A stretch of DNA of 64,000 nt. Origin: Dastarcus helophoroides (lineage: Eukaryota; Arthropoda; Insecta; Coleoptera; Bothrideridae). The first letter of the stretch is position 1; each line of letters starts with the position of its first letter. Of this stretch, positions 1 to 12,699 are shown one piece after another. The stretch is from NCBI GenBank assembly GCA_028583605.1, contig CM053327.1, positions 434,001-498,000 on the forward strand, written 5' to 3'. The notes beneath the pieces are model-generated. The model was given only the letters and a program-made list of their open reading frames with translations. It was not told the origin of the DNA and did not search any database. Both the position numbers and the translations under genes were made by a program.

Positions 1-615
1 GGTCTGATATTAGAGCAAGTTGAAGAATATAAGTATCTAGAATCGAGTAAAGCGCAAGATGACAAATTAATGAAAGAATGAAGAAAGCAGGCAAAATATT
101 TAACACAATGAAGAGAATCTTGTTGGGGAAAAAATAGTTGAGAGCACAAAAACTGAGGTGGTTCAAAAGATAGTGTAACCAGAGATAACATTCGGTAGTG
201 AATCCTTGACCACGACCGAAAAAAAGAAAACAATAATAAAGCGAGATAAGATTTAAAAAAAAATCAGAGTCAAAAACATGAAAAAACCTAATAAGGAATT
301 AAAATTCAGACAATTCAATAGCGAACTAATAGCGACAAAGTAGCAGAAAACCAACTAAGGTGGTTTGGACATCTGTGCAGCATGACTGAAGAGAGGCTTG
401 CCAAGAAGAACATATGAATATAAAACAAAAGGGGCCGGAAAAAGGACGAGAGGAAGACCTAGATAATCCCGGGAAGACGAAATACAAGAAGAGACAAGAA
501 GAAGGGTAATAAAATGGAAATGAATAAACAGATAGAAAACAGTGGAGGACGAAGTACTAGAAAACGATAGAAGAAGAAACTCAACTCTCATCACCTCGCA
601 ACTCGCCGTAGACTA
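1..615 (+). pseudogene. Remnant of the C-terminal end of a non-LTR reverse transcriptase (RTE-like)
   Basis: With frame changes and stops, the + strand reads as the tail of an insect endonuclease-reverse transcriptase ORF. Near position 16 it gives LEQVEEYKYL, the region just after the polymerase palm. Near 75-130 it gives a KAGKIFNTMKR-like stretch. From about 350 it gives QLRWFGHLCSM followed by a basic R/K-rich segment with GR.KR.RPR character. The LRWFGH box followed by a basic tail is typical of RTE-type and related LINE proteins. There is no single open frame. The fragment is cut by the left edge of the window, so its true 5' extent is unknown. Family assignment is by motif memory only. 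Confidence 0.6.
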
Positions 616-1980
616 GGTATGAGTTCAAGTAAGTTGGAAAAATATTATGCTTATGGCATTAAGCAAAATTAAAACTCAAGAGAATGTATGGTCGAACTAT
701 TTCTAAATATGCATCAAGTGCTTTAAAATTTGCAACATTTTCATAAAATTAAGTATAAAGAAGAATATTCAGAACAATTTTTGTATGATTTTAGCATAAT
801 AAAGTTAATCAAAGTGGGTTATTTAAACGACGTTCTCGAAGAGGTTAATTCTTCGCACAAGGAAGCAATAAAACGAAACGCAGTAGCGAAATCTATGGAG
901 GCCACCGATTAGAACAAGTTAGTTACTATCTAGGACGCTAATTTGTTAACAGCTGTGACTCACGCTAATATTTGTTTTAAACTAAATGACCCGAGCAGGG
1001 GTTCATCACAGCATATCCTTTCTGTAACATTGATTTTCGGTCATGCCAGAAAATATTGAACTTTGGAAGATTCGGGCGTGCAACTATTTACAGTAAACGT
1101 TTCGGTCAAGTATTAGCGTATCAAGTCAACTTTTGCAATTGCTCATCCGTAATAGCGACCTCATTTAAGTAGAGAAATCGAGTTCAGATATCTTCCTTTA
1201 GATTAAGAAGCAACGTAGGCGGTAGTCATAACAATAAAAACCAAATTATCGGAAATGAACCAGAGACACAATTAGTTTATGCAACAATAGATGTTTTATG
1301 AGTATTTTTCCGGACTTTGACTTGTATTCGCTTTTTTCCGTTCTGCAGAGTACACAACTTTGTCTTTCAGATCGATCAGTTCTATCATTAGACTTGATGA
1401 AGATGAATAATTATTACTGCAATAAATAAACCTTCACTTTTTCCTTTCGATCATTACGTTGCAATATAATTAAATATTAGATTCCTTTTAAACTGCCTAA
1501 TCGAATCTGCTTCAAGAGAACCAGTATTGACGAAGAGGACTAAGTTACACTAGAACTAAGATGTACTAGAACAATTAAAATTATATCAATTAATGTTACA
1601 GAAGAAAGTTTAGAGGAAATATTTTAGAAGAAATGCATTTTTAAAACAATAGATCAAACGGATGTGGTTAGTCACTCTGCAATTGCGTTCTTTCATTACA
1701 CCAATTAAATTACCCGCTGGCAAATGGGATTTCTAGCTACAAGTTTTTATGTCGTTAAACTTTGGCTCATTATCATTAGCCGGTTTTAGGAAAACCGACC
1801 ACAATAATTACACAGATTTAATCTGATTACCCAAGTGAATTCCATGGATTTTCTCGAACGTTTGTGTTAACTGGAAATGTAGCGCAACCACTAAAAAAAT
1901 ATAGAATAATTCTAGCAATTTTGAATTTTATAAACTCCAAGATACTACTGAGCCCTGCAGGATTGGCAAATATTGCAGCT
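616..1980. other. AT-rich sequence with nothing recognised
   Basis: No coding, RNA or repeat signature was recognised. The one open stretch (730-912, + strand) begins at a TTG rather than an ATG, is 60 codons long and has no recognisable motif, so it is not called as a gene. Confidence 0.5.
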
Positions 1981-1986
1981 GATGTA

Positions 1987-3233
1987 TGACGGCTGTCTTT
2001 TTAGTTTTGCATACAGCCACATATAGGGAACAAGTAACAAAATGCATAGTTCCGAAATTAACCTCAACATTAAAAAACACGTGTTGAAAATTTCGTCAAA
2101 ATACAAGAAGTGGTTTAGTAACAATGAATTTTGAAAGTTAGTAAGCCGTTCAGAAACATGGAATTGAATCGAGAGCATTTCTGAGCGATATTTTTCTATA
2201 ACTTTCAAAGAGGTTTATCGCAACAAGAATGTTTTGCCGAGTTGGTTCCTTTTTTTTTTGGTTAGTTAACAATTTCTCGATGGTATTCTGAATTCAAATG
2301 TGCAAGCATAATTCTCAGCGATGATCCTAGGCCAGGCCCACCGAAAACAGTGGTCACCCAGGAAAACATTAATGCTGTGCGTGAGATGATTAATCGTGAT
2401 CGTCATGTAACTTATCGCGAGATGGAGAGGTTTTTTTCTAAGACAATCCAACATATTTTACACAAAGAGTAAGGCATGAGAAAATTAGTTTCTCGTTGGA
2501 TTCTGCATCTGTTGATCGAGGAGCAATTGGCGACTCGTGTCAATTGGTGTCGAAAGACTCTAAATCGTTTCAATAGAGGCCGCTCTAAAAATTTGTACAC
2601 CATTGTCAGTGATGATAAGTCTTAGATTTATTCTTATAAACATAAGAACAAACATCAGTCTACTGTTTGGGTGTTTCAAGATAAGAAGAAACCAACCAAA
2701 GTCTTTCGTTCCCGCAGTGTATCTAAAAGATGGTCGCAACCTTTGTGTCAAAATTCAGGGATTTGGCTACAATACCTTTAGAAGATCCAAAGATGGTAAA
2801 TGCGGATTGGTACACAACCGTTTGTTTGCCACAAATCATTTCTAAGCTACGAAAAAACATCCCTTATCATCGAATCATCATTCATCAAGACAATGCTAGT
2901 GCCCTCGACAAACAATTGAGTTTTTGGAGCAACAAAACATGGAATCGCTTGATCCTCCTCCATATAACCCTGACCTAACTTCCAACGAGTTTTTTACATT
3001 TCCAACAATCAAGAATGAATTGCGTGAAAAACGGTTTCAATCACCTCAAGATGCTGTCGTTACTTTCCAAGTGAACATTTCGAATATACCCACTAAAGAG
3101 TGGAATAAGTGCTTTAAGAATCGAGCGAATGCAAAAGTGTATTGACAGTAATGGCAAATACTTTGAAAAAGAACAAATATTTGAAATGTGGAGTATTGCG
3201 AGTAAGGCGATGTGCAAAACTAGACAGCCCTCG
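1987..3233 (+). mobile_element. Decayed mariner element with TIRs and broken transposase
   Basis: Imperfect terminal inverted repeats bound the element. The left end reads GGCTGTC then AGTTTTGCA from about 1991, and the right end, read in reverse, gives CGAGGGCTGTC then TAGTTTTGCAC. A TA dinucleotide lies at each edge (1985-1986 and 3234-3235), and the 1.25-kb length is normal for mariner. The transposase is readable in pieces: RHVTYREMERFF near 2400; the first catalytic aspartate in a degenerate SDDKS stretch at 2608-2622, followed by a stop where the family has Trp; STVWVFQD near 2660; the second aspartate in IIHQDNAS at 2889; and the third in YNPDLTSNEFF at 2972. The last two aspartates are about 83 bases apart, fewer than the 105 expected for DD34D, so bases are missing there. 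Stops and frameshifts occur throughout. It is inactive. Confidence 0.88.
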
Positions 3234-3389
3234 TATAATAGGCTAAGGATTTTTCAATACCTCACAAATACCTAAATATTTAATAAACGACATAAATGTG
3301 TACTAAAGAATTAGAAATGAGTGATGCTGACGTCAATGCGTGGCTAACGTCTATAACTGAACATCAATAATCGAACTCAACAACATTAA

Positions 3390-3580
3390 TAAAACTCTAA
3401 CACTGACTGACAGACAACAGCCTAAACGGATGGCTCTACAAGAATAAAATTTTGCACATGAAGGTTACTTATAACGTAGGTGAGCACTAAGAAAGGATTT
3501 TTCACAATTCAACATCTAAAAGCCTAAAAATGGGCATTGAAACCCTAAAAAAGGTAGGCAATAAATAATACACTCCACTG
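3390..3580 (+). repeat. Dispersed repeat with the CACTGACTGACAGACAAC core
   Basis: The core ACACTGACTGACAGACAAC is followed by GCCTAAAC, then TTTTGCACAT, and later GTGAGCACTAAGAAAGGATTTTT. The same order of blocks recurs at 28845-29040, in reverse at 26740-26895, and in part at 60010-60100. No ORF is present, so this is a non-coding interspersed repeat of unknown class. Confidence 0.6.
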
Positions 3581-4177
3581 GATTTAAAGTTGTCCGTATG
3601 CGTTAGCTTACGCTTTGATTGTATGACATATTCTCGCCATGGCGCGGCGGTGTTTATTTTGCTTATCTCATTTCTCATCTGCGTGGCCATGCGGCGGTAA
3701 AACTGGGAAACTGAGAGTCTTTATTCTGCTGCAGAACGAACAATTTTGATACTACATGACGTCGTTTTAATCACAATTTGACAGATTCAAGGGATTTGAT
3801 GTATCAAAAATCAAAATGGAAATGTCAGCCGGAGAAGAAAAAGATTTAAAACACACGAGATGTAAAGGAGGGTATGCGCGGGACGAGTTATTCAAAAATT
3901 AACTCCTTAACGTTTGGGAAAAATCTAATAGTTCCTGAAATGTAATCTCATCGGGTATACGGCTAGTTCTGTAAGAAAAAAATATGGAAAGGAGATCAAT
4001 GCCATAAAAATTACATACTTGAATACATTTTTATTAATTAATTAGGTACAAAACTTTACACCAAAAAAAACACAGAAACAAACAATGCAATCTTATGGTT
4101 CGTGAAGTGAAAAGTTCACCTGTGTGACTTTATGACCTTAAACATAAAAGAAATAAAGATTTATTTATTACTTATTT
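3581..4177. other. Nothing recognised
   Basis: AT-rich sequence with no supported gene. The minus-strand open stretch at 3502-3690 has no family signature. Confidence 0.5.
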
Positions 4178-4735
4178 AACTAGTTGGTACCTGCGTCTTC
4201 GTGTCTATGTGAAAAAGGAGACAGGATTCTTAGGTCACTTTGTTGAAAATTGCGGCTTTTTTTGAAGAATTCAATTTTAATTGAAAATTTGGACATTTTA
4301 AAATACCAACTTTTTCACAGACTCGACCTTTTCTCGTTTGATTTTTCATTTTTTTCTGGAAATTTTGAAATGATTTTAAAAATTTCCATTATTTTTTAAA
4401 ATTTTGACTTTTTGGAAGTTCCAACTTTTTCAAATTCTTCAAAGTTCTGTATTTTCATTTTTTTGAACTTTTTGCTTTTTTTATATTTCTTGTCCTTGCC
4501 CATTTTATATTTTCCATTTTCAACTTTTTTAAAAAATTCCTTTTAAATATTTTAAATCTCGATAAATTCAAAATTGAAAATTTTGAATTTATCTCCAAAT
4601 TTTAAAGATTTTCCAAAATTTCGACTTTGTTTTTAAATGGTTGACCCTATTTTTGTAAATTTGACCTCTTAAAATTTCTACTCGAAATTTCAACTTTTTT
4701 GCTAACTCTGCATAATTTCAAATTTCTACGTTACC
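4178..4735 (+). repeat. Quasi-periodic array A with a type-1 head (T-rich strand)
   Basis: It opens with AACTAGTTGGTACCTGCG, then CTTCG, then GATTCTTAGGTCAC, and passes into degenerate repeats of TTTTGAAAATTTCGACTTTT with units of about 17-22 bp. The same head recurs at 44272 (+) and, in reverse, ending near 48095. The array has no coding potential. Confidence 0.65.
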
Positions 4736-6169
4736 GCTGAGTGAAAAATATTTGTAACTCAACGACGTTACATAGTTTTTTCTTTGTGACAAATGGAGAG
4801 GCGGACAGGAGAATGAGATTATAAAGGTTCCGTTTTGCCTTTTACGTCTTAAAAGCTATTTTAGGGTTTCTTACCTTATAATTTACGGTAAGGAACCCTA
4901 AAAATTGTAAGTTTTCACGATTTTAATGATTTTTTTTTCAAGCATCTGCCAGTGGTGTTTTCATTTTACAAGAATTTAATTCAGTTTTTACTTCACGTTC
5001 AAAGATATGCATGAAAGCCTGCTATCAGCAAACATGCATTTGTACATTTCCTTTGCTCATTAAATAATGATACATTAACATTATAAGCGAAAATTATTTA
5101 ACATGTGGATCTATTTAAAAATGTTTTGCTTAATCTCTTATGTAATGCGGAATTACTGCTTTCTATCACTCTTTGTCGTTGTGTGTTTATTAGACTTGAG
5201 CAATATTTATATAGAAGCATATTATTTAGAATAAATATGCGACAAATGCCTACGACGGATATTTTAACTATCAAATGGTACTGGTTTTTTTATAAATAAA
5301 CCAATTCTCTGAAATAGTTTTATTTATGTTGAGACCCTGCGTATTTATAACAAACTAAAATTTAACATTTAGTAACGTTGAAATTAAATAGAAATTAAAA
5401 ACTAACGTCGACACGACTCGCGCAAAATACAGTATCCATGATATTTACATAATTTTTACCGAATCTGCTACATTGCAAAGTATTGGGATAGGATTACATT
5501 CGTTTCTGAGATCTGTATAAATTCCCAACCGAATGATCTGTCTTCTGTTAAAGCAGCGTTTCTCAATCTGTGGTACTCGTACACACCTAATGTGCAAAAT
5601 TTATTTTGTTGTGCCTAAGGGCGAAGACATAATGTGGTGGATATTGACAGAAATTGAACACAAAAGAAAAAATGAAGAGGTGACAAAGCTAGATTTTTTT
5701 TCTTTGACAGAGGCTTGGCATCCTGAATTAACTTGGTTATCTGGACCCCCCCCCAGTATTTTACTTTAATTCTGGAAGAGATTCGCCATATGAGTTACCG
5801 TACTCTTCTGTCTTGATTTTCGTGTATCTTGTTCTGAAGGAGGAACCCCGTACCCTTGCAGGCGAAATACGAGTATCGAACACTTTCAGTGGTCATGGTC
5901 CCATCCATCGAGAAATATACTGGGTATTGGTTGTGGAACCAGTGCTGCCAGGCAAAAATAAAAAAAATTATATTAGGTATAGAGAATTTTCGTACATGCA
6001 ATATCCTCTTTGCCCTCGGTTCACCGGCTTACGCATTTTGACGCCTACAAATAAAAAAAGGCGCGACATCTTCACAAGTTATGATGACTAAAAAAAAGTA
6101 TCTGGCGACGGCTTAACGTATTGGATGACTAAAAAAAAGCCCTTCAATACTTTGATCGAGAAACAGTTT
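4736..6169. other. AT-rich region, possible hAT-like end near 5551
   Basis: Mostly featureless. At about 5551 the string CAGCGTTTCTCAATCTGTGG resembles the terminal inverted repeat of many hAT elements, but I see no partner end. A nine-C run lies near 5748. Near 6088 and 6124 the string GATGACTAAAAAAAAG occurs twice, 36 bp apart. The overlapping open stretches at 5533-6091 show no family motif. Confidence 0.35.
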
Positions 6170-7480
6170 TGTAGAAATTCAAATTTTTAAATTAAAGCCG
6201 AAAATTTTTATTTTTTGCTGTTTTTTAAAAAATCCTATTTATATTTTAAACTCGAAAATTTTTCCTTTTGGCTTTTGTAAAAAACTTTTAGTTTAAACTT
6301 GATAAATACACATTTCTAAAATGCCAGGTTTAGACTCACAATTCCAGAAATTCTAAAAGTGAGATTCTTCTAAAAATTTATGAATTTTCATAAACAGGCG
6401 AATTTTTCAAAAATTCGAAGTTGTAAAAGTCTAAAGTTTCAGGAAAAGGGTAAAACTTAAAAAAAATGCAAAGTCGAAATTTTCACAAAAAGTCGAGATT
6501 TTGAAAATAGGTAAGTATTTTTAAAAAGGTTCAAATTCTGAAAAAAGTCATGACTTTGGGAAAAGGTCGAAATTTGATGCTAAAGGGTCAACATTTTCAA
6601 AAAAAGTCTGAAATAAAGTGAGAAAATTTCAAAGACCGAAATTTTGAAAAATCTAATTTTTCGAAACATTGAATATTTAAAAAAATCGGATTTTAAAATT
6701 TTTCAAATAAAAGCCCAACTTACTATTTAAAAGTCAAAACTTCGAGAAAAATTTGAAAATTTTCAAAAGTCAACATTTTCAAAAATAATCAAATCTCCGA
6801 AAAATACTCAAAAGTTCTCTCTCTCTCTTTCAGAAAATTAAATATTTTTAAATAGGTAGAGGTTTATAAACAAACCATAAGTTCGAAAAATGTCAGAATT
6901 TTGAAAAAATAATCCTTTTGTCAAACTTTCAAAAAAATTCAAAAAATGAAATTCTTAAAGAGAGGTGAAATTGTAAAAGGATTGAAATTTACAAAATTAG
7001 TTAAAATGGAGAAAATGGACATTAGAAAAATGGAAAATTGAAAATTGAAAATTTTCAAAGTATAAAGTCGAAAAATTTAAGAAAGTCAAGATTTTCAATA
7101 AAAATGGAAATCCGATTTTAAAAAAAATCGTCATTTTCAGAAAGTTAAATTTTGAGCAGGTGCCAAAATTTTGTAAAATTAAAAAAGCAAACATTTCAGG
7201 CGAGCCAATGTTTTAAAAATCGAAACTTTCAAAAATTCTAATTTTCAAAAATAACTGAAATGTTTTTAAAAAATCGAATTTAAAAACAATAGAATTTGCA
7301 AAAAAGTTGAAGTTTCGAGTCAACATTTTTAAAAAGATTTTCAATTACACTTTTAAAAATTTTCAAAAATATGATCAAAAGCGTGAAATAAATTAAAATT
7401 TTTTAAATAATTAACAATTATGAGATAAAAATTTTAACAATCTACTACTACTACAAATCTACATATTTTGATTTTAAATT
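6170..7480 (-). repeat. Quasi-periodic array B (A-rich on the + strand)
   Basis: Degenerate repeats of a unit near GTCGAAATTTTGAAAAAA occur, with 17-22 bp between successive GTCGAAA-like cores. The orientation is opposite to array C, which follows it, giving a back-to-back arrangement across about 7480-7690. No head or tail is recognised. Confidence 0.6.
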
Positions 7481-7689
7481 CGTAATTTCTAAAAAAATTG
7501 TTTAGAAATTATGACATTTTTTTCTGTCTATTTTCTACTTCAAACGCTATATTTCGACTCCGAAATGTGCTAAAATATATGAAATTGAAGTTATTTTTTT
7601 CAAAAAGTCATACTGTGTCTGTTGATCTTTTTTTCTGGATTTCGAGTTTTTTTTACATATTTTTTGAGTTACACCAAATTTATTTTTTA

Positions 7690-9990
7690 CTAGCTGATAT
7701 GTCGCCCGGCCCCACTCACTATTGTCATGGCCAGTACTTTCTTTAACGTATTAAATAATCGATTTTTTTTATTTTAACATTTTTCCAAAATTTTGATTTT
7801 TTGAAATTTTTGCTTTCGTTCTTTTTTCTATAATTTCGGCCTTTTTCAGAAGTTTAACTTTATTTTGAAAATTTCTACTGGCAGCCGCACTTCGGTCAGT
7901 GATCCTGAAATCACTACTTCTGAGATCATCGCTAACCTTAGGCGAGAACTCCGAAATCCTTGGTTGTCACGGTTGATAATAATTTTATCTAAAACTTCAA
8001 CTTTTTTTTTACTTAAAAATTTCGACTTTTCTGATAATTTCGACTTTTTCTAATTGGACTTGTTCCCAAAGTTTTTAAGGTCCGACTTTTCCGAAATCTC
8101 GATTTTTTCGCGAAAGCTTCGAATTTTCAGGTTTATGCTTTTTTTTTGGAAATCTTCACTTTTTTTATAAATTTAACCGTTTTTTTTCAAAATTTTGCCC
8201 TTTTGAATTTTCCATTATTTTCAAAATTTCATGTTTTTATCAAAATTAATTGTTTTTTGAAAATCATAACTTATTGAAAATGTTAATTTTTAATAATTTC
8301 GTCTATTCTTTTTTAAATTTGAACTTTTTTGAAATTTCATCTTTTCATTTTTTTAACGAGTCATTTTTTAAGAATATTGGCTTTTTGAAATTTTCGAATT
8401 TTTCTTCAAAATTTCGCTGTTTATCAATTTTTGAAAATTTTTTCAAAATCTCGATATTTTTTAAAAATTCTTACGCTTTTTGAAAATTTCAACTTTTTCA
8501 AAATTTATTTTTTTTGAAATTTCCGATAAAAAATTTTGACTAAATGTTCGACTATGGCTTCAACATTTTAACTGTTCAAAATATCGATTTTTTTTTTAAA
8601 ATCTTAACTTTTTTTATAATTTTTCCCTTTTTTTTAATATTAAGGCTTGAAAATTTGGGCCTTTACTGAAAACGTAACTTTTTTGAAAATGTCAAACTTC
8701 AAAAATTTCGCATTTTTGGAAAACTTTTAAGGTTTTTTTGCTTCTTTTTAAATTATTTGAAAAGTTCGCCTTATTTTCAAATTATCAGCTTTTTTCGAAT
8801 ATTTCATCTTTTCCTTGAAAACTAACAGTTTTAAACGTAGTCTATATTCAAATTTTCGACTGTTAAAAATTTAGACTTTTTTTAAATATTCGATTTTTTT
8901 TAAAATATCACCTTTTTGCAAAATTTAAATTCTGTGAAAATTTATATTTTTGAAGGCACTACATTTCTTAAAATATTGGCTTTTAAATCGAATATTCTGA
9001 AAGATGTCGACTTATCTTTTAAAACACGACCTTTTGAAAAGTTGTCTTAAAACTTTATTTATTTATATTTAATAATTTCCAATTAATAAATCATCGACTT
9101 CTAAAGTTAAAATTAAAGTTAAGGTTAAAGTCGAGATGTAAGGAGTAGGGTCAAAAATACTTCAGAATTCCCACAAAAACATTTTTCGAAATTTAATTTG
9201 AATAAAAAATTTCTCCAGATTTCTCTAAACATGCAATTTATAATTAAAAAGGTTTAAATGTTTTTTCCAAATTTTGATTTTAGTTGAAATCAAAATTTCA
9301 AAATTAAAATGAAAGTTTCAAATTTAAATTTGAAATTTTACTAGAAAATGAACTAAATGTTTGTAATTTTATTTGAATAAATGAAGCTTTTCTCAAAATT
9401 TTTATTTTTATTTTTTTTCTTGAAGCTTCGATTTTAATTCTAAAATCCAAAAAAAACATTCTGGAATATTTAAGTTTAAAAATTTCAGATTTCAAATATG
9501 AATTCAAAATAAAAGTTAAAATTTTAGGAAAAACTCATGATGTAGGAAGGAAATCAGAATTCAAGGAAAGCTCGAAAAACATTAGTCAAAATTTCGAGAA
9601 AAGTTTGGAACTGCAAATAAATTTCAAATTTTTGAATTTTAAACATTTTATTTTGTTGATAAAATCCTTAATATTTTAATTTCTTCAAAGAAAATTTAAA
9701 ACCTTTTCTAAAAATGTCAATATTTCGAGAAAATGTAATGAAAATTTTGTTATATTTTTTTTAAATTTGGTTTTTCTTTTGTGGTTTTCATTTTGGCTAG
9801 AACTATAGACGTATTCCGCAAAAAATAATCTCTCTCTCGCGAAGTAAAATTCTTAATAAAAAAAAAGAATTACAGGTTTTTTGGAATTTTGAGAAAATAG
9901 TCAAATTTTGAAAGAAAAACTGAAGCTGTTTAAATTCCAAATTTTGAAAAAAAAGTCGAAATGTTGCTGAAAAATTACAAACCTCTTAAA
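7690..9990 (+). repeat. Quasi-periodic array C with a type-2 head
   Basis: It opens with TACTAGCTGATATGTCGCCC, then GGCCCCACTCACT and a CATGGCCAGT stretch, followed by AATCGATTTTTTTT and long degenerate TTTCGACTTTTT repeats to about 9050. From there to 9990 the sequence is less periodic and AT-rich. The same head occurs in reverse at 32375-32440. Near 7875-7970 a GC-richer stretch of about 100 bp interrupts the array and may be an insertion. No coding potential: open frames here are rich in F, N and K only because of the repeat. Confidence 0.6.
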
Positions 9991-10109
9991 AATTATTTTG
10001 CCATATAATCATTTCTTCATTTCTCTAAGCAGGCACTACTTGGTGAATTGAAGTGCCCCAAAATCTCTTCTCCTGGCGTTTTGATTCCTCTTTTTTCTTT
10101 TTTTTAGGT

Positions 10110-10132
10110 TCAATCCACTTGCAAAGGGTAAC
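10110..10132 (+). repeat. Short direct repeat, copy 1
   Basis: The string AATCCACTTGCAAAGGGTAA (continuing CC) occurs here and again at about 11799. The flanks do not match beyond about 22 bp. Confidence 0.6.
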
Positions 10133-10364
10133 CCCCATTATACCGTTAGAGCACCGCGAGTAGGATGCGGAAACAAGGATAGATGGCGATAAACCGCCTT
10201 CTTAAACAGGGTTAGGTTGTAATTTTCCGTTCGGTAACGAATTTCATAGCTTGGAAGTTCTGTAGAAAAAAGAATCTCCATAGATAGAAGTCCTCATTAT
10301 GAAGCTGGACACCACAGAAATTTACTGTCTCTGACTGTCTTGTATGTCTTAAAAATCTTACCCT

Positions 10365-10779
10365 TTATGGGATCAATCCTCTTAATTCCTGCCAGCATCT
10401 CCCATGAAAGTAATTGTAGAAAAGAGATAAGTCACCAGCCTTCCGCATGTGCTTTAGTGGTTCGAGGGAATCGGTAAAATTCTCGTCATCAATTAAGCGA
10501 ATCGCTCTTCTTTGAATTGAATTCAAACGAGCCAAAGTGTGCTTTGGGGCTGAACTCCACACATGAGAACAGTATTTATAGTGTTGGCCTAATTTGAGTT
10601 TTGTATAGAGTGAGTAACTGATGAGATGTAAAACACTTTTTAGCTCTAAAAAGAAAGCATAGCTTCTGAGAAGCAGACTTGGCAATGGCGCGTACATGAT
10701 CGTCCCAAGAGAAGTTGGTGCTCCCATTTACTCCTAGGATAGACAGATTAAATCCCATCGGGAGGTTTTTACCGCCCAA
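10365..10779 (-). pseudogene. 3' fragment of a Jockey-like non-LTR reverse transcriptase
   Basis: Two overlapping minus-strand frames give the post-catalytic part of a Jockey/CR1-type reverse transcriptase: VNGSTNFSWDDHVRAIAKSA, then KLCFLFRAKKCFTSHQLLTL, YKTQIRPTLEYCSHVW (across a frame change near 10580), and LNSIQRRAIRLIDD. The order W..H, KL.FL.R, LY...RP..EY...W and IQ.RA.R is the usual one for these proteins. The endonuclease and polymerase palm are absent. It is closely related to the + strand fragment at 24580-25515, which ends in a comparable NYFHGRCWQEL-like stretch. Confidence 0.8.
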
Positions 10780-10799
10780 GCAGCCTTTTATTCTTGTTT

Positions 10800-12460
10800 A
10801 CATGGAGAATAAGCAACTGCTTAATTCATATTCTTGGAAATACATTTTGGTACATGAAAAAATATACGGCTACTAACTACATGTTGGGTTAACCAGGCAA
10901 AACGGCAACCGGCCACTTGTCTAGTTTCGAGGTGGACAGTTAAAAGCACCGTACAATAATACCAATGGGCGCTAAAAAATGAAATCTTTAATCTAAACAG
11001 TCAATCAAGACTACATAATATGGATATCTTCTCCATTAACTTGGTATGATGATAGATTTTTTTAATCAAAAATGTTTGCGTTAATCTAGCATTCAAATTG
11101 CAAATATACAAAGTTTCTCGTAATAGGAACTATTTTAATGTTTTCACATTATGAATTGTTTGGCTATAAATAGTGACTTGATGATGTAATTTGCGCTATA
11201 TTGGTTATTAAAATCATCAATTGTTATTTTATGCCGTATATTAACAAGGCCTAAATTATCGTCGGAATTTGTAATAGCCTAAAATTATTCAAATTCTTTA
11301 AATGTTTGCCGATTTTAAGCACATTCTTTTTATTTAATTAAAACATGTTCATGGCTGGTATTATTAGAAACAATGAATCCTTAAAAGTGCTTTTCAGGTT
11401 AGCTCAGTTGCCAATGCTTATTTCGATGTATGAATAAGTGGTTTCTTCATTATTATCCTCTAATTGGTTTAACCTTACTTGCGTGGGAGTTGAAACCGCA
11501 AAATATTCAAGTTTGTGTGTTATAATTTGGTTAATAAGTCTTGTGTCACGACGTGTTTCATAGTAAGAATTTCATTCATTAATTAACTAGCATTATGTAC
11601 AGGGGTCGGATTGAAAATTTTTTGATATTTACAATTAGTAGAATCTATGCTGCCAATTGCTTCATTCTTCTTTTGCAATGAAACTATCATGCATCTATTA
11701 CAAAATAACATCAAGAAACATTATTTAGATAATTGTTTCAAAAAGTTATTTTTATTTATTTATTTGACATATTAGCTGCAAGTTTATTTCTTAACTTTAA
11801 TCCACTTGCAAAGGGTAACCTTTCTTAGATGAAATTGTGAGGAATAACACTTGGAAACTGAAATATTGCAAAGGAATGTTTTTAAAAGCGTTTAGTTGCT
11901 TTCCCCATTAAAAAAATATGTATACATAAAAACAAAATGGACTTGAAATGCATTATTTTTGTTTGGTGTCATCATGTTTAATGTTGAGAAAACTGGTTGA
12001 CCTTGCCAAGTCGTATATTTATCTCAGAAGAAGAAAAAGCTGCGCGCCTAATATTAAGTTAAAGATTTTTACAGATAGACTCGCCCTGCTATTGAGTGAG
12101 GATATCAGCGGCGATTACAAAAATACAAATCACTTTTAATTTATCACTGTGTTAATCCATATATAATCTTTGATAAATTTAGCCTTTCAATCCACCGAAA
12201 AACAAAAAAATAGATGACATGATATGGCTCAAGTCTGTTAAAATATGCGATTTCCGGGACTGGATCGTGTCGGGAAATTACGTTCGACGTTTCGTCATCT
12301 CTTCATGAACCCGTGAATACGTACATAAAGGGTGACAGGAGAGGGAAAAAAGAAGTGAGATATTTTGCTGATTTACAATATTTTACGAACTGTAAGACAC
12401 ACCTTAATTTTTAGATTTTTTAAAAAGTAAAAGTAAAACGTTTCAATCTTTTTTATTATT
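10800..12460. other. AT-rich sequence with no gene recognised
   Basis: Apart from the second copy of the 22-bp direct repeat (about 11799-11820) nothing is recognised. The open stretch at 11948-12139 shows no motif. Confidence 0.5.
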
Positions 12461-12539
12461 AGAATGCAAACCCAGAATAAAAAAGGCTTAGTTTATAAAA
12501 CCGACCTGATGTTTAAAATTCCCGAAAATCGTCATCTGA

Positions 12540-12690
12540 ATCTTTTTCTTCTTCTTCCTCCTCTTCTTCTTCTTTCCTTTATTATTCTCTTCTTCTTCCC
12601 CCTACTATTTTCCCCTTCTTCATCTTCCCTCTTATTATTCCTCTTATTTCCTTTATTCTTCCTATCTTTCCTTTTCTTCCTTCCTTCTTA
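12540..12690 (+). repeat. Polypyrimidine (CTT/TTC-rich) tract
   Basis: About 150 bp consist almost only of C and T, built from CTT, TTC and CCT runs. The open frame across it (leucine/phenylalanine-rich) is a by-product of the composition. Confidence 0.85.
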
Positions 12691-12699
12691 AAATTTTAA

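Noticed and set aside
730..912. 60-codon open frame on the + strand
   Set aside because: It begins with TTG, matches no family I recognise and has no supporting context. It could be a transposon relic.
5533..6091. Several overlapping open frames on both strands
   Set aside because: None shows a motif. The region may be a degraded hAT-like element because of CAGCGTTTCTCAA at 5551, but no second end was found.
12464..12691. 75-codon open frame ending in a long L/F/S run
   Set aside because: It is the translation of a polypyrimidine tract and is not gene-like.
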